Shown piece by piece: positions 8,343 to 16,503 of a stretch of DNA of 64,000 nt. The position numbers and the translations under genes are program-made. The stretch's first letter is position 1. Each line of letters begins with the position of its first letter. The stretch lies in NCBI RefSeq assembly GCF_005771405.1, contig NZ_VAUA01000011.1, positions 124,001 to 188,000 on the forward strand, written 5' to 3'. A model generated the notes under the pieces. That model had not been told where the DNA came from. It worked only from the letters and a program-made list of their open reading frames with translations, and searched no databases. This DNA comes from Parasedimentitalea maritima (lineage in GTDB: Bacteria > Pseudomonadota > Alphaproteobacteria > Rhodobacterales > Rhodobacteraceae).

Positions 8343-9632
8343 ATGACCGCAGAAATTATCCTGAAAGGGCAAGTTCTGGCCTTTGATCGCTCTCCCTTTG
8401 GCGAAGGCGCACCACAGGACGCCGCTAAGGTGACTGAGGCTGTGGCGCTCCGGGATGGCAAAATCACGGGCACTGGAACATTGGAAGACATGCGCACCTT
8501 GCAGCCCACATCAAAAGTGGTGGATCACAGTGATAAACTGATTACGGCAGGCTTTGTGGATGCCCATGTCCACTATCCGCAAACCGCGATGATCGCCAGC
8601 TGGGGTAAGCGGCTGATCGATTGGCTGAACTCTTACACCTTCCCGGAAGAGATGCGGTTTGGCGACCGCGCCTATGCGGATGAGATCGCCAACCGTTATC
8701 TTGACCTGACAGTTGCCAATGGCACCACCACGGTTTGCAGTTTCTGCACCATCCATCCCGAAAGCGTTGATGCAATTTTCACCGCTGCACAGGCGCGTGG
8801 TCAGCGGATTGTAGCGGGCAAGACCTGCATGGATCGCAACGCTCCCGAAGGGCTGCGTGACACGGCACAGACAGGCTATGACGACAGTAAAGCCCTGCTG
8901 CAAAAGTGGCATGGGGTTGACCGTCTGTCTTATGCCATCACCCCGCGGTTCTCGCCGACCTCTACTCCAGAACAGCTACAGGCTATGGGGGCGCTTTGGG
9001 CCGAACACACCGATTGTCTGATGCAGACCCACCTGAGCGAGCAAACCGACGAGATCGAATGGGTCAAATCCCTTTTCCCTCAAGCCCGCGACTACTTGGA
9101 CACCTATGAGGAGTTTGGCCTGCTGGGCGCGCGTGGCCTGTACGGTCATGCGATCTATCTGGAAGACCGTGAACGCGACCGCCTGCGCGAACATGGCGCC
9201 TCGCTGATCCATTGCCCGACCTCAAATACCTTCATCGGGTCCGGCCTGTTTGACATGGCAGGCCTGATGGCCGAAGGCCACCGAATTGGACTGGCCACCG
9301 ACACTGGCGGCGGGTCATCATTTTCGATGTTGCGCACCATGGCGGCGGCCTATGAGATTGGCCAGCTGCGCGGCACTCCATTGCACGCAGCGCAATTGAT
9401 GTGGTTGGCGACCCAAGGGTCCGCCGCATCGCTGCGGATGGACGATAAGGTTGGCAATATCGCTGTCGGCATGGAGGCAGATCTGGTGGTACTGGATCTG
9501 GCCTCGACCCCAGCGATCTCCCAACGTTCAGACCGTGCCAGCGATCTGTGGGAAGCCATTTTTCCAACGATCATGATGGGCGATGACCGCGCGATCGCCG
9601 AGGTCTGGATTGCTGGCAAGCAGGCCAGCTAG
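8343..9632 (+). CDS. guaD: Guanine deaminase
   Basis: This 429-residue amidohydrolase-superfamily enzyme hydrolyses guanine to xanthine and ammonia in purine catabolism. Metal ligands are visible: HVHYPQ (HxH), MQTHLSEQTDE, GLYGHAIYL and LATDTGGGSS (the catalytic Asp). The guanine-deaminase-specific WLNSYTFPEE segment and CPTSN block are present. An AGGA site lies upstream of the start. It is divergent from mgtE. Another purine deaminase, for 8-oxoguanine, lies 0.5 kb downstream on the opposite strand. Confidence 0.95.
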   Translation: MTAEIILKGQVLAFDRSPFGEGAPQDAAKVTEAVALRDGKITGTGTLEDMRTLQPTSKVVDHSDKLITAGFVDAHVHYPQTAMIASWGKRLIDWLNSYTFPEEMRFGDRAYADEIANRYLDLTVANGTTTVCSFCTIHPESVDAIFTAAQARGQRIVAGKTCMDRNAPEGLRDTAQTGYDDSKALLQKWHGVDRLSYAITPRFSPTSTPEQLQAMGALWAEHTDCLMQTHLSEQTDEIEWVKSLFPQARDYLDTYEEFGLLGARGLYGHAIYLEDRERDRLREHGASLIHCPTSNTFIGSGLFDMAGLMAEGHRIGLATDTGGGSSFSMLRTMAAAYEIGQLRGTPLHAAQLMWLATQGSAASLRMDDKVGNIAVGMEADLVVLDLASTPAISQRSDRASDLWEAIFPTIMMGDDRAIAEVWIAGKQAS

Positions 9633-9653
9633 GCCTCATCAAAAGACAGTTCG

Positions 9654-9688
9654 ATCGGCTGCGCATGAAAAATTCAGGCGCAGCCGAT
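9654..9688. terminator. Hairpin between convergent guaD and CAP-domain genes
   Basis: A perfect 11-bp inverted repeat (9654-9664 and 9678-9688, ATCGGCTGCGC arms) lies in the 58-nt gap between two convergent genes. Position and stem strength suggest a bidirectional terminator. The run of T is poor on both sides, so efficiency is uncertain. Confidence 0.55.
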
Positions 9689-9690
9689 GT

Positions 9691-10131
9691 TCAGCAACCC
9701 GGTCGGGCCAGCACCATCACCCAAATATGGCCTGTGCCGCGCGCAAGCGCAAATTCACTGACTTGGGTGTTTAGCATATTTTTTCGGTGACCACGCGATT
9801 TGGTCCAGCTGTCCATGACCTGAGCCAAAGATCTCTGACCCGACGCGATATTTTCTGCAGCGGCGCACCAGCCATACCCGGCGCGTGTCAAACGGGTCCC
9901 GATGGTTGAGCCATTGCTACCTGTATGAGAGAAAAAGCCGTTGCGTACCATGTCCTCAACGTGGGCTTGGGCGGCCTTCTCCAGCTGTGTGGAATACTTC
10001 AGGTCTGCTGCATTTTGATCTGAACGAAGGGTGTTGATGCTGCGTGTCGCGGCGGTGCGATCCACATCTGCCGCAAATACAGGCAGTGCCCAAAGCAAAA
10101 TGCCAATTGTCAGCACCAACACATGTTTCAT
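9691..10131 (-). CDS. CAP-domain (SCP/PR-1) exported protein
   Basis: This 146-residue protein has a signal peptide ending near VFAAD (about residue 20), then a single CAP domain. The conserved His-Glu cavity is visible as HVEDMVRNGFFSHTG, AAENIASG and SRGHRKNMLN, with a C-terminal HIWVMVLARPGC strand. Bacterial CAP proteins are secreted or periplasmic; their biochemical role is mostly unknown. It begins 4 nt after the 8-oxoguanine deaminase stop, so the two probably share a transcript. No functional link is evident. Confidence 0.88.
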   Translation of the reverse strand: MKHVLVLTIGILLWALPVFAADVDRTAATRSINTLRSDQNAADLKYSTQLEKAAQAHVEDMVRNGFFSHTGSNGSTIGTRLTRAGYGWCAAAENIASGQRSLAQVMDSWTKSRGHRKNMLNTQVSEFALARGTGHIWVMVLARPGC

Positions 10132-10135
10132 AGTT

Positions 10136-11473
10136 TCATCCCTGCATCAGGTTCTGCGCAAGGGTACCGTGGCGCTGTAGCAACTTCGGCAGGTCCAGTG
10201 TGGTGATCTCGCCGCTGCGCACGATTTGGCGGCCTTCGACAAACAGGTGTTTCACCTGCGTTGGTCCCGAAAGCAACAGCGCAGCTGGATCCCAGCTACC
10301 GCTGGAGGCCACTCCGGTGGTATCCCACACCGCTATGTCAGCACGTTTTCCCGCAGCCAAGCGTCCGCAATCAGGACGCCCCAAGATATCAGCGCCACCT
10401 CGCGTTGCAATTTCCAACGCTTCATAACCACTCATCGCATCTGCCCCATTGGCGACACGCTGCAGCAACATGGTCTGGCGTGCCTCACCAATCAGATTGG
10501 CGGAATCATTGCTGGCCGACCCATCCACACCCAGCCCAACTGGAACACCCGCATCACGCATCTGCCGTACGGGGGCGATGCCGCTGCCAAGACGGCAGTT
10601 GGAACAGGGGCAATGTGAAACACCGGTACGGGTGCGCGCGAACAGATCAATTTCGGTCACGTCGAGTTTTACACAATGGGCGTGCCAGACATCATCACCA
10701 GTCCAGCCCAGATCTTCGGCGTATTGACCGGGACGGCAACCAAACTGCGCCTCGGAATAGGCGATATCTTCCTCGTTCTCAGCCAGGTGAGTGTGCAACA
10801 TCACCCCTTTGTCACGGGCCAACAACGCCGTATCGCGCATCAGCTCGCGGCTGACCGAAAACGGCGAACAAGGTGCCAGCCCTACCCGGCACATTGAACC
10901 CTCTGCCGGATCATGGAATGCATCCACCACCCGGATCATATCTTTCAAAATGGCCTCTTCCCGCTCGACCAGTGCATCCGGTGGCAAGCCACCATCACTT
11001 TCACCAATGCTCATGGCGCCCCGGGTGGGCTGAAAGCGCAAGCCGACCTCGGCAGCGGCATGAATGGTATCTTCCAGCCGCGAACCATTTGGATAGAGAT
11101 ACAGGTGATCCGAACTGAGCGTGCAGCCAGACAACGCCAGCTCAACCAGTCCCAGTTGCGCCGAAACAAACATCTCATCCGGGCCAAAACGTCCCCAGAT
11201 CGGGTAAAGCCGTTGCAGCCAGCCAAACAGCAATGCGTCCTGCGCTCCGGGCACCGCGCGAGTCAGGTTTTGATACAGGTGATGGTGGGTATTGACCAAG
11301 CCCGGCGTTACAACGCAGCCGCGTCCGGAGACAACGTCGCCCGTCGTTTGCAAGCCCTGCCCAACGGCAGCGACAACACCATCGCGGATCAGCAGGTCGG
11401 CGCCCTGTAACACACGTGCCTCGTCATCCATCGTAAGGATGGTATCGGCGTTTTGAATCAGAATTTCAGGCAT
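10136..11473 (-). CDS. 8-oxoguanine deaminase (ATZ/TRZ-type amidohydrolase)
   Basis: This 445-residue amidohydrolase carries NTHHHLYQNLTR (HxH), HTHLAENEED, WHAHCVKL and GLGVDGSASND, the metal and catalytic set of the superfamily. The SHCPCSNCRLGSG and TRGAMSIGESDGGLPP segments match the 8-oxoguanine deaminase group (Pseudomonas PA0142 type), which turns 8-oxoguanine into urate. Hydroxy-s-triazine hydrolases are the nearest alternative. A GAGGGG ribosome site precedes the start and abuts a leader hairpin (11481-11518). Confidence 0.85.
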   Translation of the reverse strand: MPEILIQNADTILTMDDEARVLQGADLLIRDGVVAAVGQGLQTTGDVVSGRGCVVTPGLVNTHHHLYQNLTRAVPGAQDALLFGWLQRLYPIWGRFGPDEMFVSAQLGLVELALSGCTLSSDHLYLYPNGSRLEDTIHAAAEVGLRFQPTRGAMSIGESDGGLPPDALVEREEAILKDMIRVVDAFHDPAEGSMCRVGLAPCSPFSVSRELMRDTALLARDKGVMLHTHLAENEEDIAYSEAQFGCRPGQYAEDLGWTGDDVWHAHCVKLDVTEIDLFARTRTGVSHCPCSNCRLGSGIAPVRQMRDAGVPVGLGVDGSASNDSANLIGEARQTMLLQRVANGADAMSGYEALEIATRGGADILGRPDCGRLAAGKRADIAVWDTTGVASSGSWDPAALLLSGPTQVKHLFVEGRQIVRSGEITTLDLPKLLQRHGTLAQNLMQG

Positions 11474-11480
11474 AGGCCCC

Positions 11481-11518
11481 TCACACTTCGTTTAGGCCCG
11501 CTTCGGTGCGAAGTGTGA
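11481..11518 (-). promoter_or_regulatory. Leader inverted repeat touching the 8-oxoguanine deaminase ribosome site
   Basis: A perfect 10-bp inverted repeat (TCACACTTCG at 11481-11490, its complement at 11509-11518) lies between hisN and the deaminase gene. In the minus-strand transcript the 3' arm ends on the bases that open the GAGGGG ribosome site. It could be a hisN terminator, an operator, or a leader hairpin limiting translation. Sequence alone does not decide. Confidence 0.5.
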
Positions 11519-11583
11519 TATAGGCCGACAGAAGGGGCAAAGGACTCGGCGCTTGGCAAAGCTAGCGCAGTGTCCGGATGTGC

Positions 11584-12381
11584 TCAAGCGTCTTTCAGCA
11601 GTTCTAATGCAGCGGCGTGTATTTGCGCATTTGCTGCTGCCAACACCTGTCCGCCCTGATGTGCGGGACCGCCCTGCCAATTGGTGACAATGCCGCCCGC
11701 GGCCTGGATCACCGCTATTGGACCCTGGATATCATAAGCATTTAGCCCGGCCTCAATCACCAGATCCACCTGCCCTGCAGCAAGCAAGGCATAGGCATAA
11801 CAATCCATGCCATAGCGGGTTAGCTTGACCTGCGCTGACACGCGTTCAAAGCACGCACGTTCTTTAGCTGTGCCTACCTCAGGGAAGGTGGTGAACAGGA
11901 TCGCCTGTGCCAGATCTGAGGTTGCTCGCGTTTGCAGAGGACTCCAACCCAGGGGGCCGGTCATTTCAGCCACGTCTGGCGATCCGACGAACCGCTCGCC
12001 TGTGTAAGGTTGATCGACAATGCCCAAGAAAGGGCCGTTCGCATCGGACAGCGCTATCAGCACCCCCCAAGTTGGTGTGCCACTGATAAAACCACGGGTG
12101 CCATCGATTGGGTCCAGAACCCAAGTACGCCCAGAGGTTCCGGAGGTCTGGCCAAACTCTTCACCCCAGATGGCGTCACTAGGACGATGGTTGGAGAGCA
12201 CAGCGCGCATAGCAGTTTCAGCGTCGCGGTCGGCAATGGTTACGGGGTCGAAACCTTCACTCAGCTTGTTCTCGGCACTTAGGTCGGAACTGCGGAAGTG
12301 AGGTAGAATTGCTTTACGGGCGGCATCCGCCAGCAAATGTGCAATCTCGAGATCAGAAAACGCGGTTGAGGTCATCCCCAT
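11584..12381 (-). CDS. hisN: Histidinol-phosphatase of the inositol-monophosphatase fold
   Basis: This 265-residue Mg-dependent phosphatase has the superfamily signatures IWGEEFGQ, WVLDPIDGTRGFISG (metal ligands) and ALLAAGQVDLVIEAGLNAYDIQGP. The TRGFISGTPTWGVLIAL block is typical of the HisN subgroup, which removes phosphate from L-histidinol phosphate, the penultimate his step. Plain inositol-monophosphatase activity cannot be excluded. No other his gene is nearby. Two ATGs, at codons 1 and 3, are possible starts. Confidence 0.85.
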   Translation of the reverse strand: MGMTSTAFSDLEIAHLLADAARKAILPHFRSSDLSAENKLSEGFDPVTIADRDAETAMRAVLSNHRPSDAIWGEEFGQTSGTSGRTWVLDPIDGTRGFISGTPTWGVLIALSDANGPFLGIVDQPYTGERFVGSPDVAEMTGPLGWSPLQTRATSDLAQAILFTTFPEVGTAKERACFERVSAQVKLTRYGMDCYAYALLAAGQVDLVIEAGLNAYDIQGPIAVIQAAGGIVTNWQGGPAHQGGQVLAAANAQIHAAALELLKDA

Positions 12382-12428
12382 CGGTTGCCACTCAACCGCA
12401 TCTTTTGCAAGCCTAAAGGTAAGTCAAT

Positions 12429-12800
12429 TTAGGCGACGTCACTTAGCACACGCGCCAGTTCAAACAGACGGCGGCGCTGGTTTTCCGGGATGGCATAATA
12501 GGACCGAACAAGATCGAGTGCCTCTTTGTCCCCCATCAGGTCTGCAGGCACTGACGTTTTATCGTCGCTGGCCTTATCTTCGCCATCCAGGCCTTCAAAG
12601 AAAAAGCTAACCGGAACAGTCAGTGAGTCAGCAATATCCCACAGGCGTGAGGCGCTAACCCGATTGGCCCCAGTTTCATACTTCTGGATCTGCTGAAACT
12701 TAATACCAACCTGTTCAGCCAGTTGCTGCTGTGTCATTCCAGTCAGCCACCGGCGATGGCGGATACGCTTTCCTACATGCACGTCAACGGGATGAGCCAT
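12429..12800 (-). CDS. XRE-family helix-turn-helix regulator
   Basis: This 123-residue DNA-binding protein has an HTH at about 10-65 (KRIRHRRWLTGMTQQQLAEQVGI, broken by KFQQIQKYETG), the SinR/Cro fold. A short acidic linker and a helical tail (EALDLVRSYYAIPENQRRRLFELARVL) follow. Proteins of this exact form are widespread in Alphaproteobacteria, often as single-copy housekeeping regulators. A GAGGAGAG ribosome site lies just upstream. The target genes are not known. Confidence 0.9.
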   Translation of the reverse strand: MAHPVDVHVGKRIRHRRWLTGMTQQQLAEQVGIKFQQIQKYETGANRVSASRLWDIADSLTVPVSFFFEGLDGEDKASDDKTSVPADLMGDKEALDLVRSYYAIPENQRRRLFELARVLSDVA

Positions 12801-13145
12801 ATGTCTCTCCTCTTATAGTTAAAAGGTCTCATGTCCGGACTGCCAAAATCGAACCAGAACCAAGCGCATTTTCACGTCACGCCGCCTCTAGCCCTTCCCC
12901 ATCTAACATACCGAACCAACCACACCATTACTGTACGCCCTTCTTGGTTGAATTCAAGCCCATCGCCACCCGGTCCCCGGTGGCTTTATTCCAAATAACT
13001 GATTTAACCTGTCTTTTTTTCACGCATCTAGGGTAATTTGCCCCCCTCACTCCTCCCCAGAAATAGTGAGCTTGATTATTGTTGATTCTCATTTGACAGT
13101 ATTTGGCAAAATCCGCTTAGTAGCGGAAATACAGGGTTTTTTAAT
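12801..13145. other. 345-base intergenic region between XRE and quinone oxidoreductase genes
   Basis: The two flanking genes diverge. The region holds no convincing coding sequence. It contains a GCCACC/GGTGGC hairpin at about 12965-12983 without a good T-run, pyrimidine-rich tracts, and the rightward promoter listed separately. It presumably carries the promoters of both genes. Confidence 0.6.
13093..13127 (+). promoter_or_regulatory. Sigma-70-type promoter with an embedded palindrome
   Basis: TTGACA at 13093-13098 is followed after 18 bases by TTAGTA at 13117-13122, just upstream of the oxidoreductase ATG at 13146. The -10 forms the centre of TCCGC-TTAGTA-GCGGA (13112-13127), a dyad where a repressor would block the polymerase. 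The transcript would have a very short leader without a clear ribosome site. Confidence 0.55.
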
Positions 13146-14117
13146 ATGCACGCCTATCATATGCCTACCTTTGATGCCCAACCCAGTTTGGTGCAAATTG
13201 ACTGCCCTCCTCCACAGGAAGGTCAAATTCAGGTCCAGGTATTCGCCTGTGGGTTGAATTTTGCAGATCTACTAATGCAAAAATCAACCTATCAGGACAC
13301 ACCGGAGCCGCCGTTCACTCTTGGAATGGAAATATCGGGGGTGGTCACTGCTTTGGGAGCGCAGGTTCGAGGATTTTCACTGGGTGACCGGGTCGCGGTG
13401 TTTTGCGGTCACGGTGGTTTGGCTGAGTTCGGTGTTTTCGACGCCCGGCACGCGATCAAAATTCCAGAAAAAATGAGTTTTGAAGACGCTGCCGCGTTTC
13501 AGATTTCATATGGTACTGGTCACGTAGCACTGCATCACTGTGCCAGATTGCAGCCCAATGAAACCCTGCTCGTTACAGGTGCAGCCGGAGGCGCCGGGCT
13601 AACCGCCGTTGAGATCGGCAAACAGATGGGCGCGCGCGTGATTGCACAGGCGCGCGGCAAAGAAAAACTGGCGGTCGCGCAGGCTGCGGGCGCAGACCAC
13701 CTGATCGATGCAGATGAAGACCTGCGCGAAGTGGTCAAATCCCTTGGCGGCGCGGATGTTGTCTATGACGTTGTGGGCGGGGATCTGTGGACAGCCGCCT
13801 TTCGCGCCACCAATCCGGGCGGACGCCTGTTGCCCATTGGCTTTGCCAGTGGCGACGTACCACAGATCCCGGCCAACCATCTGCTGGTCAAGAACCTGAC
13901 GGTGATTGGCGTTTACATTGGCGGGTATCTGAAGTCCCACCCTGAAATCATCCACGCTTCGATGTCATCTTTGCTTGAATGGTATGTTCAGGGACGGCTA
14001 ACGCCGCATATTAGTCATATCCTGCCGTTGGAGCAGGTGGCCGAAGGTATGGAATTGCTGCGAAGCCGGAAATCCACCGGCAAGGTGGTGATCACAATGC
14101 CGGTTCATTCTACCTAA
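13146..14117 (+). CDS. NADPH:quinone oxidoreductase, zinc-independent MDR family
   Basis: This 323-residue cytoplasmic enzyme of the medium-chain reductase family has a GroES-like N-half (FADLLMQKSTYQ, GMEISGVVTALG) and a Rossmann half with VTGAAGGAGLTAVEIGKQMG as the NADPH site. It ends LLRSRKSTGKVVITM, typical of QOR/crotonyl-reductase-like members. It lacks the zinc-ligand cysteines of alcohol dehydrogenases. It probably reduces quinones or enones; the substrate is not determined. The promoter is close upstream, and the gene appears monocistronic. Confidence 0.9.
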   Translation: MHAYHMPTFDAQPSLVQIDCPPPQEGQIQVQVFACGLNFADLLMQKSTYQDTPEPPFTLGMEISGVVTALGAQVRGFSLGDRVAVFCGHGGLAEFGVFDARHAIKIPEKMSFEDAAAFQISYGTGHVALHHCARLQPNETLLVTGAAGGAGLTAVEIGKQMGARVIAQARGKEKLAVAQAAGADHLIDADEDLREVVKSLGGADVVYDVVGGDLWTAAFRATNPGGRLLPIGFASGDVPQIPANHLLVKNLTVIGVYIGGYLKSHPEIIHASMSSLLEWYVQGRLTPHISHILPLEQVAEGMELLRSRKSTGKVVITMPVHST

Positions 14118-14192
14118 ATAGCCAAGAGCCTTAGGGGCAGGATCTTCGCCCCCTCGGTTCCTGATTTAAGACACCAATGCAAAAGGCATCGC

Positions 14193-14229
14193 TGCCAACT
14201 GCCGTGCCAAAAATGCTGGGCAGTTGGCA
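14193..14229. terminator. Inverted repeat between convergent genes
   Basis: A perfect 11-bp repeat, TGCCAACTGCC at 14193-14203 with its complement at 14219-14229, lies between the oxidoreductase and LysR genes, which converge. A smaller GGGGC/GCCCC hairpin precedes it at about 14134-14152. T-rich sequence follows on the plus strand (GATTTTATG). It is probably a terminator for either strand. Confidence 0.5.
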
Positions 14230-14234
14230 AGATT

Positions 14235-15122
14235 TTATGCCGCATGCCATTGGGCAGGCGCCAGAGGCGTTGTCACACTGCTGAACGCTTGACGCAGATA
14301 GACCGACAACTCTGCCACAATATGTGACCCGGTTGCTTCTGCCCCATAGAGGTTGATCTTTTGCACAGGAAGCTCCGGCAAGCTGCCACCATGATCGATC
14401 TGCACCAAATGCTGTGGCTCAGTTCCATCAATCATCGTTTGAACAGCCAGGTCGGCTGCAACCGTCACCTCAATGGTTCGGTCGCTTTCAGTCTCCACGA
14501 CCATATCCCAGGCAATACCTGATTGTTCCAGCCTTTCGACCGCCTTGGGACGGAAGGTGCAAAATCGACAAAACGCCATTGGCAATGGCCGCTGTCGCCA
14601 GGCTGACCCACCCGGTGCACCAATCCAGCGTAACGGACGCTCGGCCAGCGTTTCACTGTCATCGGTGCTGGTACTCTCAGTGGTGAGGATCAGATCGCAA
14701 TCCCCCTTACTAAACTGCTCTTTCAACTGCCGGGTATTGCTGGCTACAAGTTGTACACGTACCCGTGGATAGGCGGCATTGAACCGTTGCAGAACCTGTG
14801 GGATCGCTGGGTAGACGATGTCATAAGGCACCCCCAGCATAATCTCGCCTTCATAAACCTGATCTGTCAGCCGTCCGATCACTTCGTCATTCAGTGTGAC
14901 CATCCGACGGGCATAGGCCAGCAACTGTTCCCCTGAGGCGGTCAAGGCAATGGTGCGTCCGGATCGATCCAACAGTTGGAGCCCCAAAAGTTCTTCCAGA
15001 CGCTTCAACTGCATCGACACGGCAGATTGGGTCAAATGCAGGAATCCGGCCGCGCGTGTCACACCGCCGTTATCTGCCACTGCCATGAATGATCGCAGGG
15101 TGGTGATGTCGAGATTTCGCAT
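14235..15122 (-). CDS. LysR-family transcriptional regulator beside DUF1127
   Basis: This 295-residue protein has an N-terminal winged HTH (about 3-60: LDITTLRSFMAVADNGG, AAGFLHLTQSAVSMQLKRLE) and a periplasmic-binding-like effector domain. The ATG at 15122 is preferred over the GTG at 15128 because AGGA sits nine bases upstream. It is divergent from a DUF1127 gene. A LysR/DUF1127 pair in this orientation recurs in Rhodobacterales (recollection, not checked). The effector is unknown. Confidence 0.92.
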   Translation of the reverse strand: MRNLDITTLRSFMAVADNGGVTRAAGFLHLTQSAVSMQLKRLEELLGLQLLDRSGRTIALTASGEQLLAYARRMVTLNDEVIGRLTDQVYEGEIMLGVPYDIVYPAIPQVLQRFNAAYPRVRVQLVASNTRQLKEQFSKGDCDLILTTESTSTDDSETLAERPLRWIGAPGGSAWRQRPLPMAFCRFCTFRPKAVERLEQSGIAWDMVVETESDRTIEVTVAADLAVQTMIDGTEPQHLVQIDHGGSLPELPVQKINLYGAEATGSHIVAELSVYLRQAFSSVTTPLAPAQWHAA

Positions 15123-15190
15123 TATCACAATCCTTGATGGGTGAGTTCAAAAACATTCGTTTCCAATATCAATCATACTCCGCCATATAC

Positions 15191-15205
15191 ATCAATAGAA
15201 TTGAT
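15191..15205. promoter_or_regulatory. Candidate LysR operator
   Basis: ATCAATAGAATTGAT is a 15-bp dyad (ATCAAT/ATTGAT around AGA), compatible with the T-N11-A pattern bound by LysR proteins. It lies 69 bases upstream of the LysR start and 44 upstream of the DUF1127 start, as expected for control of both divergent genes. Confidence 0.55.
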
Positions 15206-15249
15206 CAGCAGATCGCAAAACATCAAGAACGCCGGAAAGGACAAGAACA

Positions 15250-15459
15250 ATGACCTATATCGCAAACAGCTGCACCACCGCACCGAGCCGCCCCACTTTG
15301 ATTGCAGGTCTGACTGCACGTCTGGCAGTCTGGAAACAGCGCCGCGCCCTGAAGGCGCTGAACGACACTGCACTGGAAGACATTGGTTTGACCCGGCGCG
15401 AAGCCAATCTGGAAGCGAAGCGCACATTTTGGGACGCTCCTGAAACTTGGCGCTGTTAA
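15250..15459 (+). CDS. DUF1127 (YjiS-like) small protein
   Basis: This 69-residue protein has a basic C-terminal DUF1127 motif at about 28-60 (WKQRRALKALNDTALEDIGL followed by TRREA). Small DUF1127 proteins in alphaproteobacteria act in stress responses and some bind RNA, for example CcaF1 of Rhodobacter sphaeroides. An AAGGACA ribosome site precedes the ATG. A terminator follows. No CCUCCUCCC-type sRNA motif is present downstream. Confidence 0.9.
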   Translation: MTYIANSCTTAPSRPTLIAGLTARLAVWKQRRALKALNDTALEDIGLTRREANLEAKRTFWDAPETWRC

Positions 15460-15490
15460 GCTCGGCTCAACGCAGTCTGGAAAGTAAAGA

Positions 15491-15533
15491 AATGGACGGG
15501 ATGCCGAATAGGCCCCGTCCATTCACGTTTTTA
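15491..15533 (+). terminator. Rho-independent terminator after the DUF1127 gene
   Basis: The stem TGGACGGG/CCCGTCCA encloses a loop of about 13 bases, followed shortly by CACGTTTTTA. It isolates the DUF1127 gene from the downstream Bax-inhibitor gene. Confidence 0.75.
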
Positions 15534-15642
15534 TGCAATATCCGCAACGAAATACTTGAAAACAAACCCCGTTCACCCGATATTTAGCGGGAGCGCAGCC
15601 GTAAGTGGCGATGCACGAGATTTTAGACGGAGACCATGACAC

Positions 15643-16422
15643 ATGGCACAATTTGACACCATTAGATCCGCTGCCGGTGCCCGCACCGCCGAGATCGATG
15701 CGGGCCTTCGCGCCCATATGAACAAAGTCTACGGCACAATGTCCGTTGGCATGTTCATCACGTTTATCGCCGCCTGGGCTATTGCAGGCTTGGCTGTCAC
15801 CTCAGACCCGACAGGTGCAACTGCACAAATTGGTGCAGGTAAATTCCTGACACCGCTTGGTAATGCGCTCTACATGACGCCGTTGAAATACGTCATCATG
15901 TTTGCTCCTCTGGCCTTCATCTTCTTCGGCTTTGGCGCAGCCATGAACCGTATGTCCGCCGCTGGCGTGCAGACAATGTTCTATGTCTTTGCAACCCTGA
16001 TGGGCCTGTCGATCAGCTCGATCTTCCTTGTGTTCACAGGGCAGTCGATCATTCAGGTCTTCCTGATCACCTCGATCGCCTTTGCTGGTCTGTCACTGTA
16101 CGGTTACACAACCAAGAAAGACCTGTCCGCGATGGGCACCTTCCTGATGATGGGTCTGATCGGTCTGTTTGTTGCGATGATCGTCAACATGTTCATGCAG
16201 TCGACCGCGATGATGTTCGCGATTTCGGCCATCGGTGTACTGATCTTTGCGGGCCTGACTGCTTATGACACGCAGAAAGTCAAAACCACTTATCTTGAGC
16301 TGGCGCATTCCGGCGATCAGGAAATGCTGGGCAAGGCAGCCATCATGGGCGCCCTGAGCCTCTATCTGGACTTTATCAACATGTTCATGTTCCTGCTCCA
16401 GCTGTTTGGTAATCGCGAATAA
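15643..16422 (+). CDS. Bax inhibitor-1 / YbhL-family membrane protein
   Basis: This 259-residue inner-membrane protein has seven hydrophobic helices after a soluble 30-residue head (GARTAEIDAGLRAHMNKVYG). The conserved C-terminal TAYDTQKVK and ALSLYLDFINMFMFLL segments define the BI-1/YccA family. Family members are pH-gated cation (Ca2+) leak channels, or act in membrane-protease quality control. A GGAGACC ribosome site precedes the start, and a strong terminator follows the gene. Confidence 0.95.
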   Translation: MAQFDTIRSAAGARTAEIDAGLRAHMNKVYGTMSVGMFITFIAAWAIAGLAVTSDPTGATAQIGAGKFLTPLGNALYMTPLKYVIMFAPLAFIFFGFGAAMNRMSAAGVQTMFYVFATLMGLSISSIFLVFTGQSIIQVFLITSIAFAGLSLYGYTTKKDLSAMGTFLMMGLIGLFVAMIVNMFMQSTAMMFAISAIGVLIFAGLTAYDTQKVKTTYLELAHSGDQEMLGKAAIMGALSLYLDFINMFMFLLQLFGNRE

Positions 16423-16450
16423 CCGCACCACCACATACCAAATTCAGCAA

Positions 16451-16484
16451 GGGGCGGATCACAGCGATCCGCCCCTTTGCGTTT
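16451..16484 (+). terminator. Rho-independent terminator after the BI-1 gene
   Basis: A perfect 10-bp stem, GGGGCGGATC with its complement GATCCGCCCC, has an ACAGC loop and then TTTGCGTTT. It lies 28 bases after the BI-1 stop and just before the GNAT gene. Confidence 0.85.
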
Positions 16485-16503
16485 ATAAAAAGTGAGTTTT
16501 GTT

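Noticed and set aside
15534-15642. ybhL-type RNA motif ahead of the Bax-inhibitor gene
   Set aside because: The gene is of the right family, but I cannot recognise the motif in the leader with confidence.
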